A stretch of DNA of 64,000 nt from Planifilum fulgidum (GTDB taxonomy: Bacteria; Bacillota; Bacilli; Thermoactinomycetales; DSM-44946): positions 1 to 64,000 of the forward strand of contig NZ_FOOK01000014.1 of NCBI RefSeq assembly GCF_900113175.1, given 5' to 3'. Of the stretch, positions 26,540 to 35,091 are shown in pieces. Numbering within the stretch: position 1 is the first letter of the stretch; each line of letters starts with the position of its first letter. The position numbers were made by a program, and so were the translations under genes. Under the pieces are notes generated by a model, which made no database searches, had not been told where the DNA came from, and worked only from the letters and a program-made list of their open reading frames with translations.

Positions 26540-26566
26540 TATAGCGGTTTTTCTCCCGGCTGTCCG
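26540..26566 (+). repeat. 27-nt direct repeat, copy 2
   Basis: One mismatch (T for C) from copy 1 at 24942-24968. It lies about 65 bases upstream of the glutaredoxin-like gene, as copy 1 lies just upstream of the ubiD-like gene. Confidence 0.75.
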
Positions 26567-26630
26567 GCAAGCGGATGGCACTCGGCAGGGGAGGGGAGAT
26601 GTGGTACATTTTTTCCAGGAGGTGCTTTGG

Positions 26631-26870
26631 ATGAGCGTGATTCTTTATTCCAAGCCCCATTGCCTGGAGTGCAACGTGCTGAAACGCTTTTTGAGGGACT
26701 ATCAAATTTCCTACGAGGAGCGGAACTGCACGGCCCACCCGGAATACTTGGACGAGGTGAAGCGGATGGGATTCCTCGGCGTCCCCGTCACCGTCGTGAA
26801 CGGAACGCCCGTCCGGGGACTTCAACCGGACAGGATTCTGGAACTGCTGGGACAAAAGGGTGAGTCCTGA
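26631..26870 (+). CDS. glutaredoxin/NrdH-like thiol protein
   Basis: A 79-residue protein with a thioredoxin fold: beta strand VILYSKPHC, active site CLEC (Cys11, Cys14) in place of the usual CPYC, the cis-Pro in GVPVTVVNG and the GLQPDRILELL C-terminal helix. It probably reduces disulfides or handles small thiols in the cytoplasm; bacillithiol- or NrdH-type roles cannot be told apart here. ATG 26631 is chosen for the AGGAGGT site upstream. Confidence 0.88.
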   Translation: MSVILYSKPHCLECNVLKRFLRDYQISYEERNCTAHPEYLDEVKRMGFLGVPVTVVNGTPVRGLQPDRILELLGQKGES

Positions 26871-27655
26871 ACCCGACGGAATCCCGGAGGGGGATGACTG
26901 GGGATGCGCACCGGCTCCCCTCCGTCGATTTTCCCCGGAGGGGTGAAAGAACGCATGTATGAATAGCCGTTGTCGGATGGATGTGGCGGAGTCTGACCCG
27001 GAGGGAACCGTAATGTTATGGCCGAAGCGATGGGGCGCCTGGTTTATAACTCATTTTTGCAATTGAAGCGGGCGGACGGAAATCCGCAAGCACCTCCCCT
27101 ATGACATCGAGAAGAAGCCTTTTACCACGATCGACTCGTATACGCTTCCCTGGAGGAAGCCGCCGGGGAAATCCGGAAAAACCGCTTAACCCATCCCTCG
27201 CTCCGGGCGATCCGGTTTCAGGTGGAGATGACAAACAAAGGGGGATTACCTGCGTCTTCGTTGAATAAAAACCCGGGAGCGTCCGGCTTCTTCGGATCGT
27301 TTTTCTTGACTGCTTCAAATAGGCATATTTTGTATTATAGAATTCGGTTGAATTTTTCCGTTATTCCCGTTACACTTAGCCTGTGCGAATCCCTTGAGGA
27401 ATCGCAAGTACAGCCAAATTTCCTCCGGATGGGGGTGAACGGAAGATCCATTAAAATCCAATTTTAACCTACAACACTTTTTCTATAAACAATGCAGGAA
27501 TTTCGGCGGAGTTTGACGAATAGACGAAAATTAGAGAAAACATTAAATTTGCTCGAAAGGAGTGATGATGCTTCACCTCGGAGTATGGTGGCCTTGGCCG
27601 GTGAATAAGGTATTACAGGAGTGGATTCATCTCTTTTGTCAAGGGGGGAAACAGG
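26871..27655. other. intergenic and leader region before the NSS transporter
   Basis: About 785 bases. The first part (to about 27240) contains broken frames, for example HREEAFYHDRLVYASLEEAA near 27112-27171, that look like a decayed gene. After that the DNA is AT-rich and holds TTGACT near 27308, a TGTATTATAG element near 27330 and a Trp-rich upstream frame at 27568. No terminator, T-box or known riboswitch is recognised. Confidence 0.45.
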
Positions 27656-27759
27656 ATGAAGCGCGAACAATGGGGAACCAAGTACGGTTTTATTCTCGCC
27701 GCAATGGGATCTGCCATCGGACTCGGGAACCTCGTCCGGTATCCGTCCGTGGTTTATGA
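27568..27759 (+). other. possible Trp-rich upstream open reading frame
   Basis: ATG 27568 follows AAAGGAG at ideal distance and starts MLHLGVWWPWPVNKVLQEW, with four Trp codons in the first 19. The frame runs past the start of the transporter (27656) in another reading frame. It may be a regulatory leader peptide or chance. Confidence 0.35.
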
Positions 27760-29158
27760 AAACGGAGCCGGCGCCTTTCTGATCCCCTATTTTGTCGCAC
27801 TGTTTACGGCCGGAATTCCGATCTTGTTTTTGGAATATTCTCTCGGACACAAATATCGGGGAGCAGGTCCCTGGGTTTACCAGAAGTTGTCGAAAAAGTG
27901 GGAATGGCTCGGCTGGTGGCAGTCGATCGTCGCCTTTGTCATCCTGTCCTATTACATGGTGATCCTTGGATGGGCCCTCAGCTACACCTATTACTCCTTC
28001 GGAGCCCAGTGGGGAGAGGATACGGAATCGTTTTTCTTCAACGATTATCTGGGCGTGACCGAGGGAGTCGGTGTACTGGGAGGAATTCAGTGGAAGGTGC
28101 TGATCCCCGTGGCCATTCTGTGGGCGTTGCTCTTCTGGGTGCTGCACCGCGGAGCCAAGCGGGGGATTGAATGGGCCAGCAAATTCATGATCCCCATCCT
28201 GGTCGCCATGATCGTCCTGATCACCATCCGGGGACTGACCCTGGAAGGGGCGGTCAAAGGGTTGGAAGCCTACTTCACGCCCGATTTCGCGGCCTTGTCC
28301 AAACCGGAAGTATGGATTAACGCCTACGGCCAGGTATTCTTCACCCTGAGCGTCGGCTTCTGTACCATGATCACCTACGCCAGCTATCTGCCGAAGCGGA
28401 GCGATCTGGCCAACAGCGGTTTTATCGTGGCGCTGAGCAACTGCAGCTTCGAATTTTTCGCCGCCATCGGTATCTTCAGCGCCCTCGGCTTCCTGGCCAC
28501 CCAGCAAGGGGTGGAAGTGGGTGAAGTGGTGGCGGGAACCCTCGGGATGTCCTTTGTCGTATTCCCGCAGATCATCAACCAATTCCCGGGCCTGAACTCC
28601 CTGTTCGGCGTCATGTTCTTCGTTTCGCTGTTGTTCGCCGGATTCACTTCCGCCGTCTCCCTGGCGGAGCCGGGCATCGCGGCGATTCGGGAGAAGTTTG
28701 GCCTGTCCCGGAAGGCCGCCGTCAACTGGCTGTGCGGAGCCAGCGCCCTCTTGAGCCTCCTCTATGTATTCAAAGGCGGTCTATACTTCCTGGACATCGT
28801 CGACTATTTCATCAACAACTACGGAATCGTCGTCAGCGCCATCCTGATGGTGGTGTTGGCCGGTTGGGTCTCCAAGCAGGTGGACAGCCTGCAGAATCAC
28901 ATCAACGACGTCTCCATCGTGCGGATCGGCGCGTGGTGGCCGATTGTCATCCGGTTTATCACGCCCCTTTCCCTGGCGGCCATGGTTTTGTGGAATATCT
29001 ACAAGGAGTGGATGATGACCTACGGCGGTTATCCCCAATGGTCCGTCAACGTTTTCGGATGGGGGCTGCTGGCGGTGGTCATCATCGCCGGTGCTTTAAT
29101 CCAGCAACGCAGGTGGGCGACGGAGCCTTCCCCGCATAGGGAGGAGGTATCTTCATGA
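27656..29158 (+). CDS. sodium-dependent amino acid transporter, neurotransmitter:sodium symporter (NSS) family
   Basis: A 500-residue protein with about 11-12 membrane helices. NSS hallmarks are GFILAAMGSAIGLGNLVRYP in the unwound helix 1 (sodium and substrate site), the ENGAGAFLIPYF helix 2 start and the helix 6/7 regions GQVFFTLSVGFCTMITYAS. It imports an amino acid with Na+. The next gene, overlapping by ATGA, encodes the MetS-type small subunit found with methionine/alanine importers of this family, so a neutral amino acid is the likely substrate. The site before the ATG is AAGGGGGG. Confidence 0.92.
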   Translation: MKREQWGTKYGFILAAMGSAIGLGNLVRYPSVVYENGAGAFLIPYFVALFTAGIPILFLEYSLGHKYRGAGPWVYQKLSKKWEWLGWWQSIVAFVILSYYMVILGWALSYTYYSFGAQWGEDTESFFFNDYLGVTEGVGVLGGIQWKVLIPVAILWALLFWVLHRGAKRGIEWASKFMIPILVAMIVLITIRGLTLEGAVKGLEAYFTPDFAALSKPEVWINAYGQVFFTLSVGFCTMITYASYLPKRSDLANSGFIVALSNCSFEFFAAIGIFSALGFLATQQGVEVGEVVAGTLGMSFVVFPQIINQFPGLNSLFGVMFFVSLLFAGFTSAVSLAEPGIAAIREKFGLSRKAAVNWLCGASALLSLLYVFKGGLYFLDIVDYFINNYGIVVSAILMVVLAGWVSKQVDSLQNHINDVSIVRIGAWWPIVIRFITPLSLAAMVLWNIYKEWMMTYGGYPQWSVNVFGWGLLAVVIIAGALIQQRRWATEPSPHREEVSS

Positions 29159-29289
29159 ACGGTGCCGCGTGGGTGATGTTCCTGTTTGGAGCGATCGTGC
29201 TGTGGGGAGGACTTGCCTACTCCCTCATGCTGTCCTTCAAGGCGCAGAACGGGAAGGATGAATCGGAGGAAAGCAAGTCCGAATCATGA
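29155..29289 (+). CDS. MetS-family small subunit of NSS transporter
   Basis: A 44-residue protein with one membrane helix (about residues 4-27) containing the family-like pattern IVLWGGLAYSLMLSFK, then a charged tail rich in Glu and Ser. The ATG overlaps the transporter stop (ATGA), with GGGAGGAGGT upstream. Such short proteins are required partners of methionine/alanine importers of the NSS family, as described in Corynebacterium. A terminator follows about 35 bases later, so the operon is these two genes. Confidence 0.82.
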   Translation: MNGAAWVMFLFGAIVLWGGLAYSLMLSFKAQNGKDESEESKSES

Positions 29290-29322
29290 CAAGTCCGAAT
29301 CATGATCTGAAAAGTTTGCCCG

Positions 29323-29361
29323 AAAATCGATCCGGCCCGCAAAGGGCCGGATCGATTTTTA
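29323..29361. terminator. strong terminator between convergent genes
   Basis: AAAATCGATCCGGCCC and GGGCCGGATCGATTTT form a perfect 16-bp stem with a 5-nt loop; T-runs follow on both strands. It serves the NSS operon (plus) and probably the M23 peptidase gene (minus). Confidence 0.9.
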
Positions 29362-29475
29362 CGACCTGGCTTCGGTAAAGGGCGGGCCGCGATGAAGGCC
29401 GCCTCAGGTGCCGGGTTTTTGGGTCTTGAAGCGGTGTCGGCTCCGACGCTGGATGAGGTCGGAGCGCTTTTTGTT

Positions 29476-30531
29476 TCACCGGGGAACGGCCTGGGTGGGA
29501 ACCGGCAACCACCCGGGGCGGGCCTTTTGTTTTTGTTTCTGCTGTTCCTTGAGCCTTTTGCGGGTTTCCCGTTCCCAGGCGCGCAGTCTGGGATACGGAT
29601 CGACGGAATAGGTGGTGCTTCCGTTGAAGGTGTACAGCCCGAAATGGAGGTGCGGCGGAAACTTGCCGGCGGTTCCGGGGGGACCGTAGCCCGAGGAACC
29701 CACATACCCGATGACGGTTCCCGGTTTCACCACGTCCCCTTGTTTGATCTCCTTGTTGAAGCCGTTCAGGTGACCGTAATAATGATAGTTGTTGTGAAGA
29801 TCCCGAATGCCGATCCGCCATCCCCCGTAGCGGTTCCAGCCCATCAATTCCACATAGCCGTAGCAGGTGGAGAGGACCGGAGTGCCGTAATCCGCAAAGA
29901 TGTCGGTTCCTTCGTGGATGCGCAGCCCTCCCCAGCCCCTGCGGTCCCCCCAGGTGCTGCGGTAGGTGTAATTGTAGTGCAGCGGGATCGGGAAGTGGTG
30001 TTCCTCCAGGTCCAGTTTGCCCATGGTCTCATAGATGCGGGCCATGTGGGTGATGATGTCCACCGCCACCGGATGCCGGTAATATTTCCACAGACCGATG
30101 CGGATGTCGTCCCGGGTGCGGCCGAATCCGGCGAGATACCGGGCGAAGGAATAAAGGGCGTCCAAATCGTTCTCCGGATCGGCCTTTCCGTCTCCGTCGG
30201 CGTCCCGTCCCATTCCCCCAAAAAACTGGATCGATGCGGGAACCTTGTCTTCCGGGTCGGGATTGAAGGGCCCCGACCAGCGGCGGGGAGGAATGTGGAT
30301 GGCGATCAGGCCCTTTTCCTCGGGCAGATCTTTGTTGAGCCGCCTCAGGTTTCGTTCGTATTGGTCCACCGCCGCCAGATAGGGCCATGGAACGCCCGTG
30401 ATGGCTTCCATCCCCTGATAAAGGAGGAGCCGTTCCCTTTCGGGGTTGGACGGGGCGGCCTCTGCGGGGATGCGGAAGGCGACAAGGACGAGGCAAAGCG
30501 TGATCCAGGATGTGAGTATTTTCTTCCCCAT
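29476..30531 (-). CDS. secreted M23 peptidase, LytH/YunA-like
   Basis: A 351-residue exported protein with a signal peptide (cleavage after AEA near residue 25). A domain with EAITGVPWPYLAAVDQYERN resembles the N-terminal part of sporulation endopeptidase LytH. The C-terminal M23 metalloendopeptidase has HEGTD (zinc His and Asp) and HLHFG. LytH trims muropeptides in the spore cortex of B. subtilis (L-Ala-D-Glu endopeptidase). The gene lies beside lipA here as it does in B. subtilis, which supports the assignment. The last 25 residues are Lys/Gln-rich. Confidence 0.85.
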   Translation of the reverse strand: MGKKILTSWITLCLVLVAFRIPAEAAPSNPERERLLLYQGMEAITGVPWPYLAAVDQYERNLRRLNKDLPEEKGLIAIHIPPRRWSGPFNPDPEDKVPASIQFFGGMGRDADGDGKADPENDLDALYSFARYLAGFGRTRDDIRIGLWKYYRHPVAVDIITHMARIYETMGKLDLEEHHFPIPLHYNYTYRSTWGDRRGWGGLRIHEGTDIFADYGTPVLSTCYGYVELMGWNRYGGWRIGIRDLHNNYHYYGHLNGFNKEIKQGDVVKPGTVIGYVGSSGYGPPGTAGKFPPHLHFGLYTFNGSTTYSVDPYPRLRAWERETRKRLKEQQKQKQKARPGWLPVPTQAVPR

Positions 30532-30654
30532 CAGTTCCTCACCACGATTTCCGTCTTATTCCTAGGTTGGTCCGCTGCCCCTCTTTTCATATCGGTATTT
30601 TGTGGCACCCTTTTTGCGATCGGGAAGGAAAGCTTAGCCTCCGCGGATTTGTGG

Positions 30655-30660
30655 TATTAT
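30655..30660 (+). promoter_or_regulatory. probable -10 element of lipA
   Basis: TATTAT within GTGGTATTATAG lies 66 bases before the lipA start; the -35 region (TTAGCC upstream) is weak. Confidence 0.4.
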
Positions 30661-30725
30661 AGACAGAGAGTTCTGCTGAAAAGGTCCTTAAAAAATGAAG
30701 GGCAAACCTGCTGGGAGGAACCATC

Positions 30726-31604
30726 ATGAAATACGAACGGAAACCCGAGTGGCTCAAGGTCCGGTTGACCACCAATGAAAATTTTCATGAGATCAAACGG
30801 ATGATGCGCAGCAAAACATTGCACACCGTCTGCGAAGAAGCCCGTTGCCCCAACATTTATGAATGCTGGGGGATGAACCGGACGGCCACTTTCATGATTT
30901 TGGGGGATATCTGCACCCGGGCTTGCCGGTTTTGCGCCGTCAAAACGGGCCTGCCGACGGAATTGGACTGGCAGGAACCGGAACGGGTGGCGGAAACGGT
31001 GGAAAAGATGGGGCTGAAGCATGCGGTGGTGACATCGGTGGCCCGGGATGATCTGAAGGACGGCGGGGCCGCCATCTTCGCCGCGACGATCCGGGCGATC
31101 CGGAAGCGCAATCCGCTGACCAGCGTGGAAGTGTTGATTCCCGATTTTCAGGGCAATTGGGATGCCCTGAAAACGGTGATGGATGAACGGCCGGACATTT
31201 TGAATCACAATGTGGAAACCGTTCGGCGGCTGTCCGACCGGGTGCGCGCCAAGGCCAAGTATGATCGGTCCCTGGAGCTTCTCCGGCGGGCCAAGGAGAT
31301 GCAGCCGGACATTCCGACCAAATCGAGCATCATGGTGGGCGTCGGCGAAACGTGGGACGAGATTTTGGAGACGATGGACGACCTGCGGGCAAACCGGGTG
31401 GATATCTTGACGATCGGTCAATACCTGCAGCCGACAAAGAAACATTTGTCCATCGAGCGGTACTACACCCCCGAAGAATTTGCCCTTCTCAAGGAGGAGG
31501 GGCTGAAGCGGGGCTTTTCCCATGTGGAGTCGGGTCCCTTGGTGCGCAGTTCGTATCACGCCCATGAGCAGGTGAAGTCGGCACAGCAGGCCCTTTCACA
31601 TTGA
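30726..31604 (+). CDS. lipA: lipoyl synthase
   Basis: A 292-residue radical-SAM enzyme inserting two sulfurs into protein-bound octanoyl groups. Both clusters are visible: the auxiliary 4Fe-4S motif [12 protein letters not shown] and the radical-SAM CTRACRFC, with the C-terminal Ser of the RSSYHA motif that ligates the auxiliary cluster. The length is normal. It is a single gene followed by a terminator. In B. subtilis lipA (yutB) lies in the same neighbourhood with lytH, yutC and yutD. Confidence 0.97.
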   Translation: MKYERKPEWLKVRLTTNENFHEIKRMMRSKTLHTVCEEARCPNIYECWGMNRTATFMILGDICTRACRFCAVKTGLPTELDWQEPERVAETVEKMGLKHAVVTSVARDDLKDGGAAIFAATIRAIRKRNPLTSVEVLIPDFQGNWDALKTVMDERPDILNHNVETVRRLSDRVRAKAKYDRSLELLRRAKEMQPDIPTKSSIMVGVGETWDEILETMDDLRANRVDILTIGQYLQPTKKHLSIERYYTPEEFALLKEEGLKRGFSHVESGPLVRSSYHAHEQVKSAQQALSH

Positions 31605-31616
31605 GGCATACAGGCG

Positions 31617-31655
31617 AAATCCCCCGCCGGACGGCGGGGGATTTCCGTCTTTTCT
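31617..31655. terminator. terminator between lipA and the YhcN/YlaJ gene
   Basis: AAATCCCCCGCC pairs with GGCGGGGGATTT (12 bp, GGAC loop), followed by CCGTCTTTTC. It lies between convergent genes. Confidence 0.8.
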
Positions 31656-31660
31656 CCGCT

Positions 31661-32284
31661 TTAATCAAGCGCCGCCGGTTGGCCGGGTCGCCGGATAATG
31701 CCGGGCGTTCCCACGCCGGGCAGGGTCGTGTCTCCCAGGTCGCGGAGCAGCCGCTGCAAATCACCGCGGGCACGGCCCGTTCCCACTTCGTTCATCCGGC
31801 GGAGCAGGGAACTGTCATTGACGATGCGCACCCGGTAGTATCGCGGGGTGACGCTGAGGGCGGTCTGCCGGATCCGCCGAAGGGTCCGGGAGTCCAGCGC
31901 TTTCCCTTGAACGTCGTTAAGTCCGATAAAGACGTGATCATCGGTGACCAGTACGGTGGCGTCCCGGATGCCCCGCTGGTTGGTCACCAGGTAAGCGATT
32001 TGCCGGGCGAGGACGTTTCGGTCCACGTAGATGTTGGGCGCCCGATTGCCGTTTCGGTTGTTGTCCCTCCGGTAACGGATGTAGCCGACCGGGTTTTGCG
32101 TGTCCATCCGGATTCCGCGGGGCGCTTCCCTGTTCACGTAATCGTAGACGCCGGGGGTCCCGCCGGTTCGGTCCCGGAACAGGGTTTGGTCGGTGTCCGT
32201 CTCAGGCCGTTGGCCCGCGGGAGCGCAGGCGGCCGCCAGAGAAATGAAAAAACAGGAAACCAGAGCCAAGACCCGTTGCTTCAT
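31661..32284 (-). CDS. YhcN/YlaJ family sporulation lipoprotein (YutC-like)
   Basis: A 207-residue lipoprotein with a signal peptide whose lipobox region ends AAAC, then the YhcN/YlaJ core: APNIYVDRNVLARQIAYLVT, GIRDATVLVTDDHVFIGL and VTPRYYRVRIVNDSSLLRRM. Family members are associated with the forespore membrane and spore formation. ATG 32284 is chosen since AGGAGGT lies 11 bases upstream. Its place beside lipA and yutD matches yutC in B. subtilis. Confidence 0.88.
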   Translation of the reverse strand: MKQRVLALVSCFFISLAAACAPAGQRPETDTDQTLFRDRTGGTPGVYDYVNREAPRGIRMDTQNPVGYIRYRRDNNRNGNRAPNIYVDRNVLARQIAYLVTNQRGIRDATVLVTDDHVFIGLNDVQGKALDSRTLRRIRQTALSVTPRYYRVRIVNDSSLLRRMNEVGTGRARGDLQRLLRDLGDTTLPGVGTPGIIRRPGQPAALD

Positions 32285-32480
32285 CACCTTTGCCCACCTC
32301 CTAGCCATAGCGTGCCCCGGCGGGAAAGGCGTATGCGGGGGCGGAGGTGGAAAGGATCGGCGGATTGGGCCAAAAAGGCCCAAGTTTGAGGAGTTCGATC
32401 CTTTCTGACGATTGTATTTTATTGCCTGGATATTGTACCATGGATGATAGAAAAAGGCAGAAACATCGGGGTTGGATAGC

Positions 32481-32807
32481 ATGAATATCATCCATATTCA
32501 GGGAAAAACATACGAACTGTTGACCAATTACAATGATGCCTGGAATGCTGAGGCCTTTCGGAAGCGGTACAGCGACATCCTCAAAAAGTATGACTACATC
32601 GTGGGGGATTGGGGATACGGACAACTTCGTCTGAAGGGTTTTTTTTCCGACGATCACCCCAAGGCCACCCGGGATAACAAGATAAGTTATCTGCAGGAGT
32701 ATCTGGATGAGTATTGCAATTTCGGCTGCGCCTATTTCGTCCTGAGGCAAGTGCCTTCCAGGAAGGAGGGAGGAAGCCGGAGAAAACACCGAAAGGGCGG
32801 CGTCTGA
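32481..32807 (+). CDS. yutD: YutD family protein (DUF1027)
   Basis: A 108-residue protein with the strongly conserved family stretch FRKRYSDILKKYDYIVGDWG, then YGQLRLKGFF and LDEYCNFGCAYFVLRQ. The role is unknown; structural work on relatives suggests a small alpha/beta fold. Start ATG 32481 is used, although a TTG at 32472 is in frame and the binding site is weak. A basic tail (RKHRKGGV) ends the protein. The neighbourhood corresponds to yutD in B. subtilis. Confidence 0.92.
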   Translation: MNIIHIQGKTYELLTNYNDAWNAEAFRKRYSDILKKYDYIVGDWGYGQLRLKGFFSDDHPKATRDNKISYLQEYLDEYCNFGCAYFVLRQVPSRKEGGSRRKHRKGGV

Positions 32808-32824
32808 AACCGCCCCAAATGGAT

Positions 32825-32850
32825 AAAACCCACATGGCGTGGGTTTTTTT
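32825..32850. terminator. terminator of yutD
   Basis: AAAACCCAC/GTGGGTTTT with a 5-nt loop, followed by three more T residues. It lies between convergent genes. Confidence 0.85.
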
Positions 32851-32854
32851 CGTG

Positions 32855-33187
32855 CTAATACCGGCTTTCCTCCTCCGGAAGCTCTTCATCCTTCCGGGGA
32901 TCGTCATGGGTGGGATGGCTGCCGGGTTCCTGCCGGGGGATTCCCTCGTGAAATTCGCGGTTTTCGTAGGTGAATCGCGGCGCGGCGTGCTGGGAGGCGA
33001 GCCACGGGGATTCCTTGCCGAGAACATCCTCGTCGTGAGCCGCTCCGTAGGGCCCTTCGGGAAACTCTTCGGGAATCACTTCGTTTCGCAGCGACTCCAC
33101 GGTGGACAGGTCCGTGTAGGGGGTGTTTTGCTTGGGTTTCATTTCGATCACCTCGCCGTTAACATAACCGGCGAGGGGCCGTTTCAT
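32855..33187 (-). CDS. DUF3905-like small protein
   Basis: A 110-residue hydrophilic, acidic protein with no membrane segment. The segment PEEFPEGPYGAAHDEDVLGK followed by SPWLASQH, FTYENREFHEGIPRQEPGSH and PTHDD resembles the DUF3905 family of spore-forming Bacilli, as I recall it. The function is unknown. It begins 6 bases after the stop of the DUF3055 gene, so the two are co-transcribed. Confidence 0.65.
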   Translation of the reverse strand: MKRPLAGYVNGEVIEMKPKQNTPYTDLSTVESLRNEVIPEEFPEGPYGAAHDEDVLGKESPWLASQHAAPRFTYENREFHEGIPRQEPGSHPTHDDPRKDEELPEEESRY

Positions 33188-33193
33188 TCCCCT

Positions 33194-33460
33194 TCAAACC
33201 ACGCTCAGAAGGAACTTTTTCAGCCGCTTTGCTTCTTCCGGCCCGATGCCGTAAACCTGTTCCAAATACCCCGGCTCTTCCAAATCGTCCTGTCCGATGA
33301 TGGCATAACGGTTGGACTGAAGGTCGAGCACCAGGGTTTTTCCGAAAAACCGTTCCGTGGTGATGAGGGCCAGGTCGAATCGCGTGTTGTCGTCGACAAA
33401 GCTCACATAACGGGTCTGGGTGTCCTCCACCTCGTCATACAGGTACATCGGTTCCGACAT
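33194..33460 (-). CDS. DUF3055 family protein
   Basis: An 88-residue protein with the family pattern EPMYLYDEVEDTQTRYVSFV, DLALITTERFFGKTLVLDLQ, SNRYAIIGQDDLEEPGYLE. The function is unknown. The ATG at 33460 has AAAAGGAG at good spacing; an upstream in-frame start is less likely. It is first of a two-gene minus-strand unit. Confidence 0.85.
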   Translation of the reverse strand: MSEPMYLYDEVEDTQTRYVSFVDDNTRFDLALITTERFFGKTLVLDLQSNRYAIIGQDDLEEPGYLEQVYGIGPEEAKRLKKFLLSVV

Positions 33461-33540
33461 GGGGATTCTCCTTTTCCGCATTTTCTGTTCCGATTTCCAT
33501 TATACACGATGGAGGGAGGTTTCCCGTTTCCGCCCATTCC

Positions 33541-34197
33541 TTAAAATATTCCGAAAAACCGAGCCGCTCTCGGTTTCCGTTCCTTTCGGGGGACAAATTT
33601 GCTTTCCGTGGCCGCCGCCAGACGCTGGGAGAAGGAAACGTTGCGCAGTTCGGCTTTCAACTGCTCATGCATTTTGCGAATCTCGTCGAACATGGACTGC
33701 ACTTCCTTGGCCGGTGCGTAAAGGGCGTTTTTTTGGGTGGCCATCTTGTTTTCCAGTTTTTCCAGGGCGCCGTACAGGTTAAAAACCTGGTCTTCCATCC
33801 GCTGCATCCGGCCCGACAATTCCTCCAGCGTGTCGTTGATGTAGTTTACCGTGTCCATAATGTACCTGTACGCCTTTTCGGCGCTCATGAAGGGAGCCAC
33901 CTTGGTGTTCGGATCGATGTTTTCCAGAAATTCCGGGGTCTCCGTCGGCGTTTGTTCCAGTTTTCCCTCCTGGATCAGTTCCTGGCGGACCTGGCGCATC
34001 GATTTGTTCGGCTTCTGCAGGCGGTTTTGGATGTCGGCCAGCCGGCGGAATCCCTCCTCGGTGAAAATGTAATGGCCGCGGTCGTTCACTTCGGGATGGA
34101 TGTAATCTTCAAACACATCAATCCATTTGCGGATGGTCCGGGCGTGAACCCGCAGCCGTTCCGCGGCCTCCCGGGTGGTGATGTGCTTTTTTTCCAT
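33541..34197 (-). CDS. MerR-type HTH protein with coiled coil (RacA-like architecture)
   Basis: A 218-residue protein. The N-terminal MerR-like winged helix (residues about 1-70) has TTREAAERLRVHARTIRKWI and GHYIFTEEGFRRLADIQNRL; a linker follows, then a long predicted coiled coil (about residues 120-190, with EELSGRMQRMEDQVFNLYGA) and a basic C-terminus (RKERKPRAARFFGIF). This layout resembles RacA, the chromosome-anchoring protein of sporulating Bacillus, and MerR-like regulators of similar size. ATG 34197 has GGGGAGGG upstream. Anchor or regulator cannot be decided from sequence alone. Confidence 0.75.
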   Translation of the reverse strand: MEKKHITTREAAERLRVHARTIRKWIDVFEDYIHPEVNDRGHYIFTEEGFRRLADIQNRLQKPNKSMRQVRQELIQEGKLEQTPTETPEFLENIDPNTKVAPFMSAEKAYRYIMDTVNYINDTLEELSGRMQRMEDQVFNLYGALEKLENKMATQKNALYAPAKEVQSMFDEIRKMHEQLKAELRNVSFSQRLAAATESKFVPRKERKPRAARFFGIF

Positions 34198-34306
34198 ACC
34201 GTTACCCTCCCCGATGGCATGCTTCATCATTACCAATTCGAGGATAAATTGATGAATCCTTCCTGGGCGACAAAGGATGTCATCAAAGAACAAACAAATC
34301 GAGACT

Positions 34307-34335
34307 TTGACAAGCTTTCCGTCTTGGCGGAAAAT
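34307..34335 (+). promoter_or_regulatory. putative promoter of the LysE-family gene
   Basis: A consensus TTGACA (34307-34312), 17-base spacer and GAAAAT (34330-34335) lie about 75 bases before the TTG start. Confidence 0.5.
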
Positions 34336-34408
34336 TTGGGTCTTGCGCAATCGGCGGAAATCGGGTACTTAATGGCTTATTGGCACAATCATCGGAGGAG
34401 GGGACGAA

Positions 34409-35022
34409 TTGCTGTCGGCCTTTATTCATGGTCTGGTGTTGGCGCTGGGGCTCATTTTGCCCTTGGGCGTGCAAAATGTGTTCATCTTCAACCAGGGGGC
34501 GGTACAGCCCCGTTTGGCGCGTGCCCTGCCGGCCGTGTTGACGGCCGCGTGTTGCGATGCCCTGCTTATTCTGCTTGCGGTGACCGGCATATCCGTGGCG
34601 GTGCTTGCGGTGAGCTGGCTTCGCTACGCCCTGCTGGGAGTCGGCGTCTGCTTTCTCTCCTGTACATGGGTTTTATCACCTGGCGGAGCCGGGGGGATGC
34701 TCCGGGGGAGTTGCGGGAGACGGCGGCGATTTCCCCGAGGGAACAAGTGATGTTCGCCGGTTCCGTTTCCCTGCTCAACCCGCATGCCATCATGGACACG
34801 GTGGGGGTGATCGGAGCCAGTTCGCTGCAATACGCGGGCGCCGAAAAAATGGGATTCACCGTCGCCTGCATCCTGGTCTCCTTTGTTTGGTTTGTCTTTT
34901 TGGCCGTCGCCGGGCGGGTGCTGAAAGAAATGAAACCGGGATTCATCCCGGTGTTGAACAAGTTGTCGGCCTTCTTTATCTGGGCGAGTGCGGTTTACAT
35001 GACGGTGCTGCTGCTTGAATGA
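34409..35022 (+). pseudogene. LysE/ArgO-family amino acid exporter, frameshifted
   Basis: The first 82 or so codons from TTG 34409 (GGAGGAGGGG upstream) read LSAFIHGLVLALGLILPLGV and on to helix 3. The family continuation LLYMGFITWRSR, SVSLLNPHAIMDTVGVIG and the C-terminal helices are found in another frame up to 35022. The shift lies in the CTCTCC run at 34655-34660, where two extra bases (or one missing) would restore a normal protein of about 204 residues. LysE-type proteins export lysine, arginine or similar. A sequencing error, a real pseudogene and slippage-based phase variation are all open. Confidence 0.85.
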
Positions 35023-35091
35023 CGCTTTGTTTTTGCCTTCTGAAGGGGACCGGAGGGCGCCGTGCGGCATTCCCTCCGGTCGGGGTCCCGC

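Noticed and set aside
34219-34408. Short frame reading MLHHYQFEDKLMNPSWATKD before the LysE-like gene
   Set aside because: Composition looks natural, but no ribosome binding site or stop before the LysE frame is seen; the stretch also contains the exporter promoter.
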